From Micromonospora sp. C31 (GTDB lineage: Bacteria > Actinomycetota > Actinomycetes > Mycobacteriales > Micromonosporaceae): a stretch of DNA of 64,000 bases. Both the position numbers and the translations under genes were made by a program. Shown one piece after another: positions 49,981 through 58,840 of this stretch. Location: NCBI RefSeq assembly GCF_018070575.1, contig NZ_JAGPXN010000007.1, forward strand, positions 62,001 through 126,000. Direction: 5' to 3'. The notes beneath the pieces were generated by a model. It searched no databases and was not told where the DNA came from. It worked only from the letters and a program-made list of their open reading frames with translations. The stretch's first letter is position 1; every line of letters begins with the position of its first letter.

Positions 49981-50730
49981 ATGTCCGGCCACTCAAAGTG
50001 GGCGACGACCAAGCACAAGAAGGCGGTCATCGACGCCAAGCGCGGCAAGATGTTCGCCAAGCTGATCAAGAACGTCGAGGTCGCCGCGCGGACCGGTGGC
50101 GGTGACCCGGCCGGCAACCCGACGCTCTACGACGCCATCCAGAAGGCGAAGAAGAACTCGGTCCCCAACGACAACATCGACCGCGCCGTCAAGCGCGGCT
50201 CGGGTCTGGAGGCCGGCGGCGCCGACTGGCAGACCATCATGTACGAGGGCTACGGCCCGAGCGGCGTGGCGATGCTGATCGAGTGCCTCACCGACAACCG
50301 CAACCGCGCGGCGACCGAGGTGCGCACCGCGCTGACCCGCAACGGCGGCTCGCTGGCCGACGCGGGCTCGGTGTCGTACATGTTCTCCCGCAAGGGCGTG
50401 GTGATCGTCCCCAAGGCCGGCACGACCGAGGACGACGTGATGATGGCGGTCCTCGACGCCGGCGCCGAGGAGGTCAACGACCTGGGCGAGGCGTTCGAGG
50501 TGGTCTGCGAGCCGACCGACCTGATCGCGGTCCGCACCGCGTTGCAGGACGCCGGCGTCGAGTACGAGTCGGCCGAGTCGTCGCTGATCCCGAGCGTCAA
50601 CGTCCCCCTCGACGAGGACGGCGCCCGCAAGATCTTCAAGCTGATCGACGTGCTGGAGGACTGCGACGACGTGCAGAACGTCTACGCGAACTTCGACGTC
50701 AGCGACGAGGTGATGGAGGCCGTCGGCTGA
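49981..50730 (+). CDS. YebC/PmpR family protein (TACO1-like)
   Basis: This 249-residue three-domain protein opens [20 protein letters not shown], followed by [20 protein letters not shown], the invariant YebC start. It contains the family block [20 protein letters not shown]. Members act as transcription regulators or assist translation of proline-rich stretches. A CGGAGGTAGCAG ribosome-binding site precedes the ATG. Position after pdxT matches mycobacterial Rv2603c, where ruvC-ruvAB follow some genes further on; here an ABC transporter on the opposite strand follows. Confidence 0.93.
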   Translation: MSGHSKWATTKHKKAVIDAKRGKMFAKLIKNVEVAARTGGGDPAGNPTLYDAIQKAKKNSVPNDNIDRAVKRGSGLEAGGADWQTIMYEGYGPSGVAMLIECLTDNRNRAATEVRTALTRNGGSLADAGSVSYMFSRKGVVIVPKAGTTEDDVMMAVLDAGAEEVNDLGEAFEVVCEPTDLIAVRTALQDAGVEYESAESSLIPSVNVPLDEDGARKIFKLIDVLEDCDDVQNVYANFDVSDEVMEAVG

Positions 50731-50839
50731 CCCTGACGCCCCCGGTACGCGAGCCGGCACCGCCGCGCCCGCCGTCGATCCCCGGCTCCGGCCGGAGAAC
50801 GGCGGCGGGCGGCTGCGTATCCGTGCCGCTCGATCCTGC

Positions 50840-51901
50840 TCAGCCCGGCGTCTCGCGCGAGCGCCACGCCGCCCGTACCGAGGTGCGGCCGTTGGTGCGC
50901 AGCAGCGAACCCTCGTACACCCGGGCCCCGGCGGCCACGAACGCGGCGGCCGCGACCAGCAGCAGGACCAGCGACACCAGCGGCTCCCAGCCGGCGGCGT
51001 CCCCGGTGAACAGCCGCAGCGGCATGGCCGTCGGCGCGGAGAACGGCAGGTAGGAGAGCACCCGCATGGCCGTCGCGTTGTCGTTCAGGAAGATCACCGC
51101 GAAGAACGGCAGCATGACCGCGAGTTGCACCGGCGTCGACACCCCCGCGATGTCCTCCTGGCGGTTCACCAGCGCCCCGGCCGCCGCCCACATGGCCGCG
51201 ACCAGCACGAAGCCGAGCAGGAAGAACGGCAGGAACCAGCCGATCGCCGGGGCCAGCAGCGAGAGCAGCCCGCCGCTGTCGCCGAACTGCATTCCGACCA
51301 GGGCGACCAGGGCGATCAGGGCGATCTGCCCGAGCGCCAGTATCGTGCCGGCGATCATCTTGCCGGCCAGCAGCGCGCGTACCGGCACCGCGGCCACCAG
51401 GATCTCCACGATCCGGGTCTGCTTCTCCTCGACGATGCTCTGCGCGATCTGCACGCCGAAGGTCTGCGAGGTGATGAAGAAGATGAACGCGAAGGCGAAC
51501 GGCACCAGGAAGGCCACCACCGGGTCCACGGCGTCGGGGTCCAGCAGCCGGACCGCGGGCTGCGTGCTCAGCGCCGTCACCACGTCGTCGGGGGCCTCGT
51601 CCATCGCCAGCACCGCCGGCCCGGAGACCACCGCCGCGTCGACGTCGCCGTCGCGTACGGCCTGCTCGGCGGCGCGGTCGTCGGGGACCGTACGCACCTG
51701 GAGCCCCGCCTCGCGCAGCGGGCCGGCAGCCGCCGCGGTCACCGCCACGCTCGACGGCCCGCCGGAGAGCAGCGGCGGCAGGATGGTCGCGGCGGCGGCG
51801 ATCAGCAGGAAGAACAGGGTGCCGAACAGGAAGGTGCGGTCGCGCAGCTTGACCCGGATCTCGCGGGCGGCGACCAACCGGGTGGCCTGCATGGTGTTCA
51901 C
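50840..51901 (-). CDS. ABC-2 type permease (NatB-like)
   Basis: This 353-residue membrane protein has one helix near the N-terminus (LFGTLFFLLIAAAATILPPL), a large extracellular loop, then five C-terminal helices (for example FLVPFAFAFIFFITSQTFGV and GWFLPFFLLGFVLVAAMWAA). The sequence SIVEEKQTRIVEILVAAVPV between helices is the ABC-2/NatB coupling motif. It is the export channel for the ATPase encoded just upstream; its GTG overlaps the ATPase stop by four bases. The substrate could be sodium, a drug or a peptide. Confidence 0.88.
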   Translation of the reverse strand: MNTMQATRLVAAREIRVKLRDRTFLFGTLFFLLIAAAATILPPLLSGGPSSVAVTAAAAGPLREAGLQVRTVPDDRAAEQAVRDGDVDAAVVSGPAVLAMDEAPDDVVTALSTQPAVRLLDPDAVDPVVAFLVPFAFAFIFFITSQTFGVQIAQSIVEEKQTRIVEILVAAVPVRALLAGKMIAGTILALGQIALIALVALVGMQFGDSGGLLSLLAPAIGWFLPFFLLGFVLVAAMWAAAGALVNRQEDIAGVSTPVQLAVMLPFFAVIFLNDNATAMRVLSYLPFSAPTAMPLRLFTGDAAGWEPLVSLVLLLVAAAAFVAAGARVYEGSLLRTNGRTSVRAAWRSRETPG

Positions 51902-52791
51902 TGGGCGACCTCTCGGAAGATCTCGGTGAGGGACGGGCTGACCGGGCGGAACACGCGGACCGGGCCGCGGGCCAGTGCCGCGTGCAGCACCGGCTGCTCG
52001 TCCGCCCCGGGCGCCAGGTCGAACACGGCCCGCGCGCCGTCCAGGTCGACGAGGGTCACCCCGGGCTCGTCGCGCAGCCAGCCCGCGTCGGTCTGCACCA
52101 CCAGCTCGTAGCGGGGCACGGTGTACGTGGCGCGCAGTTCCTCCCGGCTGCCGGCGGCCCGGATCACGCCGTCGGCGATGATCACCAGGTCGTCGCAGAG
52201 CCGCTCGACGACGTCGAGCTGGTGGCTGGAGAAGAGCACCGGCGCCCCCGCGGCGGCCCGCTCCCGCAGGACGGCGACGACCGTGTCCACGGCCAACGGG
52301 TCGAGGCCCGAGAACGGCTCGTCGAGCACCAGCACCTCGGGGTCGTGCACCAGGGCGGCGGCGATCTGCGCGCGCTGCTGGTTGCCCAGCGACAGGGTCT
52401 CCAGCAGGTCGTCGCCGCGCTCCGCGAGGCCGACCCGCTCCAGCAGCGCGTCGGTGCTCCGACCCGCCGCGACGGCGGTCATGCCGTGCAACCGGCCCAG
52501 GTAGGTCACCTGCTCCCGGACGCTCATCTTCGGGTAGAGACCGCGCTCCTCCGGCATGTAGCCGAAGCGGCGGCGGGCCTCCCGGGTCAGCGGCGCCCCC
52601 TGCCAGGTGACCGCGCCGGCGTCCGGGGCGAGCACCCCGAGGACGATCCGCATGGTGGTGGTCTTGCCGGCGCCGTTGCCGCCCACGAAGCCGGTCATCC
52701 GGCCGGCGGCCACGTCGAAGGACACGTCCTGGAGTACCCGTCGGTCGCCGAAGCTGCGGTCGACGCCGTCGAGGCGGAGCACATTGGTCAC
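51898..52791 (-). CDS. ABC transporter ATP-binding protein (NatA-like)
   Basis: This 297-residue ATPase has Walker A FVGGNGAGKTTTMRIVLGVL, signature TLSLGNQQRAQIAAALVHDP, Walker B VLVLDEPFSGLDPLAVDTVV and the H loop LFSSHQLDVVERL. A C-terminal DUF4162-like domain ends VFRPVSPSLTEIFREVAQ. It energises the permease translated from the overlapping gene. The start is placed at the GTG at 52791 because TAGCGT ends seven bases upstream (leaderless); a GTG at 52800 would overlap that hexamer. Confidence 0.93.
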   Translation of the reverse strand: MTNVLRLDGVDRSFGDRRVLQDVSFDVAAGRMTGFVGGNGAGKTTTMRIVLGVLAPDAGAVTWQGAPLTREARRRFGYMPEERGLYPKMSVREQVTYLGRLHGMTAVAAGRSTDALLERVGLAERGDDLLETLSLGNQQRAQIAAALVHDPEVLVLDEPFSGLDPLAVDTVVAVLRERAAAGAPVLFSSHQLDVVERLCDDLVIIADGVIRAAGSREELRATYTVPRYELVVQTDAGWLRDEPGVTLVDLDGARAVFDLAPGADEQPVLHAALARGPVRVFRPVSPSLTEIFREVAQ

Positions 52792-52798
52792 GGCGTCC

Positions 52799-52804
52799 AC
52801 GCTA
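52799..52804 (-). promoter_or_regulatory. -10 element of a leaderless promoter (ABC transporter)
   Basis: TAGCGT on the minus strand ends seven bases before the GTG at 52791. Confidence 0.5.
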
Positions 52805-52872
52805 GGTCGTCGGGCGTCGCGCGCCGTCCGTCCCGGGATCGAGCGTGCCGTCCCCCTCGTGGCGGAGGCCGG

Positions 52873-53592
52873 TCAGCCGCCGGGGCGCACCACCCCGTGC
52901 TCGTAGGCGAAGACCACCGCCTGCACCCGGTCGCGCAGGCCGAGCTTGGCGAGCACCCGGCTGACGTGCGTCTTCACCGTCGCCTCGCCCAGGTGCAGCT
53001 CGGCGGCGATCTCACTGTTGCTGGCGCCGCCGGCGACCAGGACCAGCACCTCCCGCTCGCGGGGGGTGAGCTCGCGCAGCGCCTCCCCGGGAGCCGTCCG
53101 TCGCCCGCCGGGCGGCACTGGCTCCCCGGGGCGGGCGAAGGTGGCGATCACCCGCCGGGTGAGTTCCGGGGCGAGCAGGCCGTCGCCGCGGGCGAGCACC
53201 CGGATCGCCTCGATCAGGGCCTCCGGGGTGCCGTTCTTGAGCAGGAAGCCGCTGGCCCCGGCGCGCAGCGCGGCGAAGAGGTAGTCGTCCCGGTCGAAGG
53301 TGGTGAGGATCAGCACGGCCGGCCCGCCCGGCCCGTCGTCCTCGGTGGTGATCCGCCGGGTGGCCTCCAACCCGTCGACTCCGGGCATCTCCACGTCCAT
53401 CAGCACCACGTCCGGACGCAGCGCCCGGGTCATGCTGGCGGCACGTCCCCCGTCGGCGGCCTCCCCGACGACCTCGATGTCGTCCTCCACCTCCAGGATG
53501 ACCCGGAAGCCGGTGCGCACCAGGTGCTGGTCGTCGGCGAGCAGCACCCGGATCGGCCGGTCGGTCCCGGGCGCCGCGTGGTCGGCGCTCAC
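52873..53592 (-). CDS. LuxR (NarL) family response regulator
   Basis: This 239-residue protein has a receiver domain (VLLADDQHLVRTGFRVIL; phospho-acceptor Asp in VVLMDVEMPGVDGLEATRRI; Lys in FLLKNGTPE) and a C-terminal LuxR helix-turn-helix (LTPREREVLVLVAGGASNSE, LGEATVKTHVSRVLAKLGLR). The GTG start overlaps the kinase stop by four bases. It probably controls the ABC transporter operon immediately downstream on the same strand, as NatKR-type systems do elsewhere. Confidence 0.92.
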   Translation of the reverse strand: MSADHAAPGTDRPIRVLLADDQHLVRTGFRVILEVEDDIEVVGEAADGGRAASMTRALRPDVVLMDVEMPGVDGLEATRRITTEDDGPGGPAVLILTTFDRDDYLFAALRAGASGFLLKNGTPEALIEAIRVLARGDGLLAPELTRRVIATFARPGEPVPPGGRRTAPGEALRELTPREREVLVLVAGGASNSEIAAELHLGEATVKTHVSRVLAKLGLRDRVQAVVFAYEHGVVRPGG

Positions 53593-54875
53593 GCCGGCCG
53601 CCCCGCCGGCATCGGCAGCGGGAACCGCGCCCGCACCCGCCAGCCGCCGCCGGTCCGCGGGCCGATCTCCAGCGCGCCGCCGTGGGTGGCGACCCGCTCG
53701 CGCATCCCGACCAGGCCGAGCCCGTCGGCGTTGGCCGGGCGGGTGGCCCGTCCGTCATCGGTCACGTCGACCTCCACCTCGTGGACCAGGTAGCGGATCC
53801 GCACGTCGAGCGCGGTCGCCCCGGCGGCGTGCTTGAGCGCGTTCGTCACGGCCTCCTGGACCACCCGGTACGCGGCCTGGGAGACCGACTCCGGCAGCGG
53901 CGTCGGCTCCCCGTACACCCCGATGGTGGCCCGGAGGCCGGCCTCGCGGGCGTGCTCGACCACGGCCGCGACCCGGTCGATCCCGGCTGGTCCCGGCTGG
54001 TCGGCGTGGTCCGGACCGCCGTCGCGGGCGCGCAGCAGGCCGAGCATCCGGCGCAGCTCGTCGACGGCGGTGCGGGCGGTCTCCTCGATGGCGCTCAGCG
54101 CGGCGCGGGCCTTCACCGGGTCCTTGTCGAACACCCGGCGGGCGGCGGACGCCTGCACACCCATCACCGACACGTGGTGGGCGACCACGTCGTGCAGTTC
54201 GCGGGCGATGCGGAGCCGCTCGCCGACCACGGCGTGCTCGCGGACCTCGGCCTGCGAGCGACGCAGCCGCTCCGCCTGGGCGGACAGCTCGTGCTGGCGG
54301 CGGGCCGCCAGCCACGCGGTCTCGCCGAAGAAGTACGCGAAACCGAAGTACAGCACGTTGACCAGGGCGCCACTGACCATCGCGGCGAGCACCGGGGGCA
54401 CCGGGCCGACCGCCCTGGCGAACGCGTCGGCCGGGATGCTGGTGTAGGTGGTCGCGTAGTAGACCCCGAGCCACAGGAACATGGTGGCGATGACGCCGAT
54501 CCGCAGCCGCCGGGACAGCCGCCGGTCCCGGCCCCACGCGCCCAGCGTGTAGAGGGCGGCGAAGAGCGCCCACGAGGCGAGCTGCGTCTCCGGGGCGGAG
54601 CGGGCCTGCGCGGCGATGAACGCGACCGAGACCACCAGCGTGACGGCGGCGGGGAACCGGCGTCGCCAGATCAGCGGCAGGGGCACCGCGACGGTCCAGA
54701 AGATCTGTTCCGGCCCGGACGGCGGCGGCCCGAGCAGGAACGCGCCGGTGCTACGGGCCAGGGTCAGGCTGAACAGCGCCAGGACGGTCGCGGCCAGCCC
54801 GGTGTAGACGTCCAGCCGGCGCTGCTCCGGGGTGGGCCCCGGTCGCCGCCAGTCCTCGTCGGTGTCGCTGTTCAT
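53589..54875 (-). CDS. DesK/NarX-type sensor histidine kinase (HisKA_3)
   Basis: This kinase of about 428 residues has six or so N-terminal membrane helices, a short cytoplasmic coiled segment (QHELSAQAERLRRSQAEVRE), the HisKA_3 dimerisation box with the phospho-acceptor His in IARELHDVVAHHVSVMGVQA, and a degenerate HATPase (VQEAVTNALKHAAGATALDV; GLGLVGMRERV). It phosphorylates the overlapping LuxR-type regulator. ATG at 54875 is preferred over GTG at 54911; the ribosome-binding site is weak in both cases. Membrane stress or a lipid-like signal is plausible. Confidence 0.9.
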   Translation of the reverse strand: MNSDTDEDWRRPGPTPEQRRLDVYTGLAATVLALFSLTLARSTGAFLLGPPPSGPEQIFWTVAVPLPLIWRRRFPAAVTLVVSVAFIAAQARSAPETQLASWALFAALYTLGAWGRDRRLSRRLRIGVIATMFLWLGVYYATTYTSIPADAFARAVGPVPPVLAAMVSGALVNVLYFGFAYFFGETAWLAARRQHELSAQAERLRRSQAEVREHAVVGERLRIARELHDVVAHHVSVMGVQASAARRVFDKDPVKARAALSAIEETARTAVDELRRMLGLLRARDGGPDHADQPGPAGIDRVAAVVEHAREAGLRATIGVYGEPTPLPESVSQAAYRVVQEAVTNALKHAAGATALDVRIRYLVHEVEVDVTDDGRATRPANADGLGLVGMRERVATHGGALEIGPRTGGGWRVRARFPLPMPAGRPA

Positions 54876-55012
54876 CCAGGTCAGGATCTCATCCCGCCGC
54901 CGATCCGCCACCCGGCCGGGGCCCTCGGTGGTGGCGGATGCTGACGGTGGGCGGGCCGGTACGCGCGCCGGCCCGGCACGCGTGGGCGTGCCGGGCTGAC
55001 GCGTCGGTCAGA

Positions 55013-55963
55013 TCAGCCGCGGTCACGCCAGGTCTTGATGACGCTGTCGAGGACATCCCAGAACGCCACCAGCACGGTGCCGGCGATGACGGCGGCGGCC
55101 AGCAGGTCGAGGTGGTTGGCCTCGCCGAGCCACTCGAAGCGGGCGATCAGCTCGGGGTTGAGCAGCCGGTCGGTCGACGTCAGCCAGATCACCGGCACCG
55201 CGAACGCCAGGTTGAGCACCACGTTGGCCGCCACCAGCGGCCAGGTCCAGCGACCTGTGCGGTACTTCGCGAACTCCAGGCCGATGCTGGCCACCAGCAC
55301 CGCGATCAGGAACGGGAGCCAGAAGTTCCACAGCGCCGGGTCGAGGATCGGCAGGTTCTCGCCACCGTCGGTGGAGACGAACGACCGGAAGTGCTGCATC
55401 ACCAGGTAGGCGATGAGCAGCCCCAGGAAGGTGACCGAGGCGGCGATGTCGGCCAGGCTGATCTTGCGGTCGGGGGTGTTCTCGGGGAGCAGGTCGACGC
55501 TCCACTCGGGCAGGTGCAGGGGAGTCCTGGTGCGCTCCAGCACCGCGAAGACCACGGTCACCCAGAAGGAGATCTGGACCGCCACCTGGAAGGCGACGAC
55601 GACGCCGGTGCCGACTCCCCTGCCCGTGCTGCCGCCTTCGGCGGTCGTCACGAGGCCGACCAGCACGCCGACCAGCACCGGGATGAAGCTGAGCAGCAGC
55701 TTCATCAGCCGCGACCAGGCCAGGTAGTAGGCCGGGCCGATGAGCTGCAACCGGCGGTCGGCGTAGCGGGCGGCGAGCTTGTCCGGGTCGCCCAGCTCCG
55801 TGAGCACCTCCCGTTCGGCGGCGGCGGCGTCCTGCCCACCGGCCGTGCGGCCCTCGACCATGTCCTCGATCGAGGCGCGCAGCTCGGTGGCGATCTCCGC
55901 ACGGCGCGCGACCGGCACCGAGCGAAGGGTCGCGGCGAGGTATCGGTCGGTCAGGGTGGTCAT
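55013..55963 (-). CDS. HAAS-domain membrane protein paired with PadR
   Basis: This 316-residue protein has an N-terminal cytoplasmic HAAS-type helical domain (MTTLTDRYLAATLRSVPVAR, IATELRASIEDMVEGR, LTELGDPDKLAARYADRR) and about seven membrane helices (for example LMKLLLSFIPVLVGVLVGLV). HAAS proteins are usually encoded directly after a PadR regulator and are thought to be sensed or controlled by it. The ATG overlaps the PadR stop by four bases and is preceded by GAAGGAG. Confidence 0.85.
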   Translation of the reverse strand: MTTLTDRYLAATLRSVPVARRAEIATELRASIEDMVEGRTAGGQDAAAAEREVLTELGDPDKLAARYADRRLQLIGPAYYLAWSRLMKLLLSFIPVLVGVLVGLVTTAEGGSTGRGVGTGVVVAFQVAVQISFWVTVVFAVLERTRTPLHLPEWSVDLLPENTPDRKISLADIAASVTFLGLLIAYLVMQHFRSFVSTDGGENLPILDPALWNFWLPFLIAVLVASIGLEFAKYRTGRWTWPLVAANVVLNLAFAVPVIWLTSTDRLLNPELIARFEWLGEANHLDLLAAAVIAGTVLVAFWDVLDSVIKTWRDRG

Positions 55964-56301
55964 CGGTCGGCTCCTTCGATCAGCCCGGTCAGGGAGGTCT
56001 GCACGGTGGCGAGGTCGGTGAGGAGCCGGCCCAGCACCGACTCGCCCTCCTCGCTGGTCCGGTAGAACTTGCGTGGCCGGCTCTCCTCGGTGTTCCACTC
56101 GCTGGTCAGCAGCCCTTGCTCCTCCAGCCGCCGCAGCAGCGGGTAGAGCGTGTTGGCGTCGACCGGGAAGCCGTGGTCGGAGAGGCGTTGCAGCAACGCG
56201 TAACCGTAGTCGGGGCGGCGCAGCGCGACGAGGCTCGCCACCACCACGGTGCCCCGACGCAACTCCTGGAGGTGCGTTCGCAGGATCTCATCGCTAACCA
56301 T
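55960..56301 (-). CDS. PadR family transcriptional regulator
   Basis: This 113-residue winged-helix repressor has LQELRRGTVVVASLVALRRP, then DYGYALLQRLSDHGFPVDAN and TLYPLLRRLEEQGLLTSEWN, the PadR DNA-binding core, and a short C-terminal dimerisation helix (PadR-s1 type). The ATG at 56301 has no Shine-Dalgarno sequence; TATCGT ends seven bases upstream inside a 25-bp palindrome, implying leaderless transcription and autorepression. It forms an operon with the HAAS membrane protein. Confidence 0.92.
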   Translation of the reverse strand: MVSDEILRTHLQELRRGTVVVASLVALRRPDYGYALLQRLSDHGFPVDANTLYPLLRRLEEQGLLTSEWNTEESRPRKFYRTSEEGESVLGRLLTDLATVQTSLTGLIEGADR

Positions 56302-56309
56302 GCGTCACA

Positions 56310-56334
56310 CGATACTGTGTGCCACACACTATCG
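56310..56334. promoter_or_regulatory. PadR operator overlapping its own promoter
   Basis: A 25-bp palindrome with one mismatch (arms 56310-56321 and 56323-56334; half-sites contain GTGTG/CACAC) covers the -10 hexamer TATCGT at 56309-56314. A further half-site-like ATCGTGTGCGTC follows at about 56349. Confidence 0.6.
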
Positions 56335-56435
56335 TCCAGTGGAACAACATCGTGTGCGTCACCATCAGTGTGTTCGGACGGAGCAGGCGGCGGCGGACCC
56401 CTCGCCGGGATCCGCCGCCGTGGGACGACGAACGC

Positions 56436-57044
56436 TCAGCAGGACCGGCCCTCGCGGAAGCCGCGCTCGACGACGGACGCCGGCCCGACCTGGAGATAGC
56501 CGACCCCGGGCCGGAACGGGTGCCCGGTGAACAACTCGACCCGGGAGCCGACGCGCACCAGGTACGCCGAGGCGTCGCCCGCGTCGTTGCGGATCATCGA
56601 GCCGCGCGGGCCGTAGATCTCCTCCAGGGCGGTGAAGGACATGCCCACCCCCGCCCCGGCGGGCGTACGCGGCGGCGCGGAGGCGGTGCCCACCCCCACC
56701 AGCCGCCCGTCGCGGAAGGTCAGCAGGATCTTGCCCGCCCAGGCCCCGGTGACGCCGGTGTGGACCGTGCCGTCGCAGTCGGGGGCGACCCAGTCGATCA
56801 GGCCGGCCGCCGTGAGGCGGGCCAGGGCGGCCCCGATCCGGAACGGTCCGGCGCCCCGGACGCTGATGATCCGGACCTCGTCGCGCTCGGCGGCGACCCG
56901 GGCCGCCGTGCCGGGGGCGCCGGTCGGGTGGCCGGCGGCGACGGGCGGCCGGGGTGCGGCGGCGGCCGGGGCCGCCAGGGTGATCGGTACGAGCCCGGCC
57001 GTGGCCAGCAGGGCGGTGACGACGGTGTACGAGAGACGGTGCAC
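56436..57044 (-). CDS. Secreted hypothetical protein
   Basis: This 202-residue protein has a Sec signal peptide (VHRLSYTVVTALLATAGLVP then ITLAAPAAAA; cleavage near residue 30). The mature part includes GAGPFRIGAALARLTAAGLI and VGMSFTALEEIYGPRGSMIR, and ends in a Cys-containing tail (FREGRSC). It has two cysteines (in APDCDG and at the C-terminus) that could form a disulfide. The repeated GPxRIG/xLxxLxxxG layout recalls secreted actinobacterial proteins of unknown function. GAGGAGGAGATCCCC is a strong ribosome-binding site for the GTG. Confidence 0.7.
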   Translation of the reverse strand: MHRLSYTVVTALLATAGLVPITLAAPAAAAPRPPVAAGHPTGAPGTAARVAAERDEVRIISVRGAGPFRIGAALARLTAAGLIDWVAPDCDGTVHTGVTGAWAGKILLTFRDGRLVGVGTASAPPRTPAGAGVGMSFTALEEIYGPRGSMIRNDAGDASAYLVRVGSRVELFTGHPFRPGVGYLQVGPASVVERGFREGRSC

Positions 57045-57238
57045 GGGGATCTCCTCCTCGATGGTGCGGGTGTCCTTGTCCTCTTGGTCTCCCCGCCGAC
57101 CGGATCGGTTCGTCGGGTTTCCGACCGACGCGCCGCGGGGCGGCCCGGCCGCGCTGTCGAGGGCTGCCGCCGGGCCGACGCGCCGTCTACTGTCGAGGCG
57201 GAACGGCGGCCGGCGGCGCCGGTGTCGGGGGTGGTGCG

Positions 57239-58831
57239 GTGACCAGTCCGGAGCGGATCGGGCCCTACCGGATCGAGCGGCTGCTGGGCACCGGGTCGTT
57301 CGCGACGGTCTGGCTGGGTTACGACCCGGTGCTCGACTCCCGGGTCGCGATCAAGGTGCTGGCCGAGAACTGGCACCACGACCTGCGGGTACGCGAACGC
57401 TTCCTCGACGAGGCCCGCCTGCTGCGCCGCCTCGACGACGAGCGGCTGATCCGTGTCCACGCCGCCGGCGAGTTGGCCGACGGCCGGCCGTACTCGGTGA
57501 TGGCCTGGGCCGACGGTGGCAGCTTGCAGGACCGGCTGGCGGCCGGCCCGATGCCTCCGTCCGCCGCCCTGGACCTGCTGGCCGAGATCGCCGTCGGGGT
57601 CGCCGTCCTGCACCGCCACGGCGTGGTGCACCGCGACCTGACGCCGGGCAACGTCCTGTTCCGCTCGGGCCCGGACGGCGAGCGGGTGCTGATCGCCGAC
57701 CTCGGGCTGGCCAAGGCCCTCGCCGCCGCCTCCGGTCTCACCGCCCGGGCCGGCACCCCCGGCTACATGGCCCCCGAGCAGGACGACCCGCTGGCCGTCG
57801 TCGACACCCGCGCCGACGTGTACGGCCTGGGCCGCCTCGGCCTGCGGCTCCTCGGCCCGGTCGCCGCCGTCGCAGCCGCCGGGGACGCAGCCGACGCCGA
57901 CGCCGACGCCGCCGCCGACGCCGCGACTGCCGGCGACGGCGCGACTGCCGCCGCCGACGTCGACGCCGGTGCGACTGCCGGGGCCGACACCGGCGGTGGT
58001 GCGGCGACCGTCGCGCCCGGGGTGGCCGCGGTCCTGCGCCGGGCCACCGCGCGCCGACCCGCCGACCGGTACCCGGACGCCGCCGCCTTCCGTGTCGCCC
58101 TGCGGCACGCCGCCACCGGGCCGCCCGGGTCCGTCTGCCCGGCGTCGGCACCCGGGCCGCCCGGCCCGCCGCCTGCCCGGGTCGTCGCCGGCGGGTCACC
58201 GAGGAATTCGCGAGTCGCCCCCGCACCCACCGCCGGACCGTCCGGCAGCCCGCCCCGGCCTGCGCGTGCACGGGTACGGCCGGTCGCCCGGGGGCGGCTC
58301 GGCGTGCTGGCGCTGGGCGTGCTGGCCCTCGTCGGGGCCGGAGCCACGGCCGGGGACGGCACGACGGGCGGACGGGACACCGGGAGCTGGACGAGCGGGC
58401 GGGTGACCGTCGCGCTGCCGCCCGGATGGCGAGCCGTCGGCACCGGCTGGGCCGGCCGGTACGGCGACGACGGCCGGCTCGAACCGGCCCTGGTGATGTC
58501 GCCCGACCCGCGCCGGTGGGCGGCCGACCCGAGTGTGCCGGGCGCCTTCGTCGGGCTGTCGGCGGGCCTCGCCGCGCGGACCACCCCGGCGGGATTCGTA
58601 GCCGAGCGTCCGCACGCGGCCTGTGCCGCCGCGCCGGTACGCCGCACCCGGCAGGCCGGCGTGGAGTGGGTGGTCGCCCGGTTCACCTGCGACCAGGGCC
58701 GGCCCGAGATCGTCGAGGCCGCCGCGCTCGCCCCCGGCCGCACCGGCCTGATCTACGTGCAGGTCACACCCCCGACCGACAGTCGGGCCAACTTCGTCGA
58801 CACCCTGCTGGCCGGGGTACGGGTGGGGTGA
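57239..58831 (+). CDS. Membrane Ser/Thr protein kinase
   Basis: This 530-residue protein has a Hanks-type kinase domain (about 5-290): Gly loop LLGTGSFATVWLGYD, Lys in VAIKVL, catalytic loop VVHRDLTPGNVLF, metal site IADLGLAKAL, and GTPGYMAPEQ. The catalytic-loop lysine (HRDLK) is Thr and DFG is DLG, so activity may be altered. An Ala/Asp-rich low-complexity stretch (about 212-260) interrupts the C-lobe. A Pro-rich linker leads to one membrane helix (about 351-371) and an extracellular domain of about 155 residues with two cysteines. A possible -10 is TACTGT at 57188-57193. It ends nine bases from a convergent lipoprotein gene. Confidence 0.88.
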   Translation: MTSPERIGPYRIERLLGTGSFATVWLGYDPVLDSRVAIKVLAENWHHDLRVRERFLDEARLLRRLDDERLIRVHAAGELADGRPYSVMAWADGGSLQDRLAAGPMPPSAALDLLAEIAVGVAVLHRHGVVHRDLTPGNVLFRSGPDGERVLIADLGLAKALAAASGLTARAGTPGYMAPEQDDPLAVVDTRADVYGLGRLGLRLLGPVAAVAAAGDAADADADAAADAATAGDGATAAADVDAGATAGADTGGGAATVAPGVAAVLRRATARRPADRYPDAAAFRVALRHAATGPPGSVCPASAPGPPGPPPARVVAGGSPRNSRVAPAPTAGPSGSPPRPARARVRPVARGRLGVLALGVLALVGAGATAGDGTTGGRDTGSWTSGRVTVALPPGWRAVGTGWAGRYGDDGRLEPALVMSPDPRRWAADPSVPGAFVGLSAGLAARTTPAGFVAERPHAACAAAPVRRTRQAGVEWVVARFTCDQGRPEIVEAAALAPGRTGLIYVQVTPPTDSRANFVDTLLAGVRVG

Positions 58832-58840
58832 GCCCGCCGG

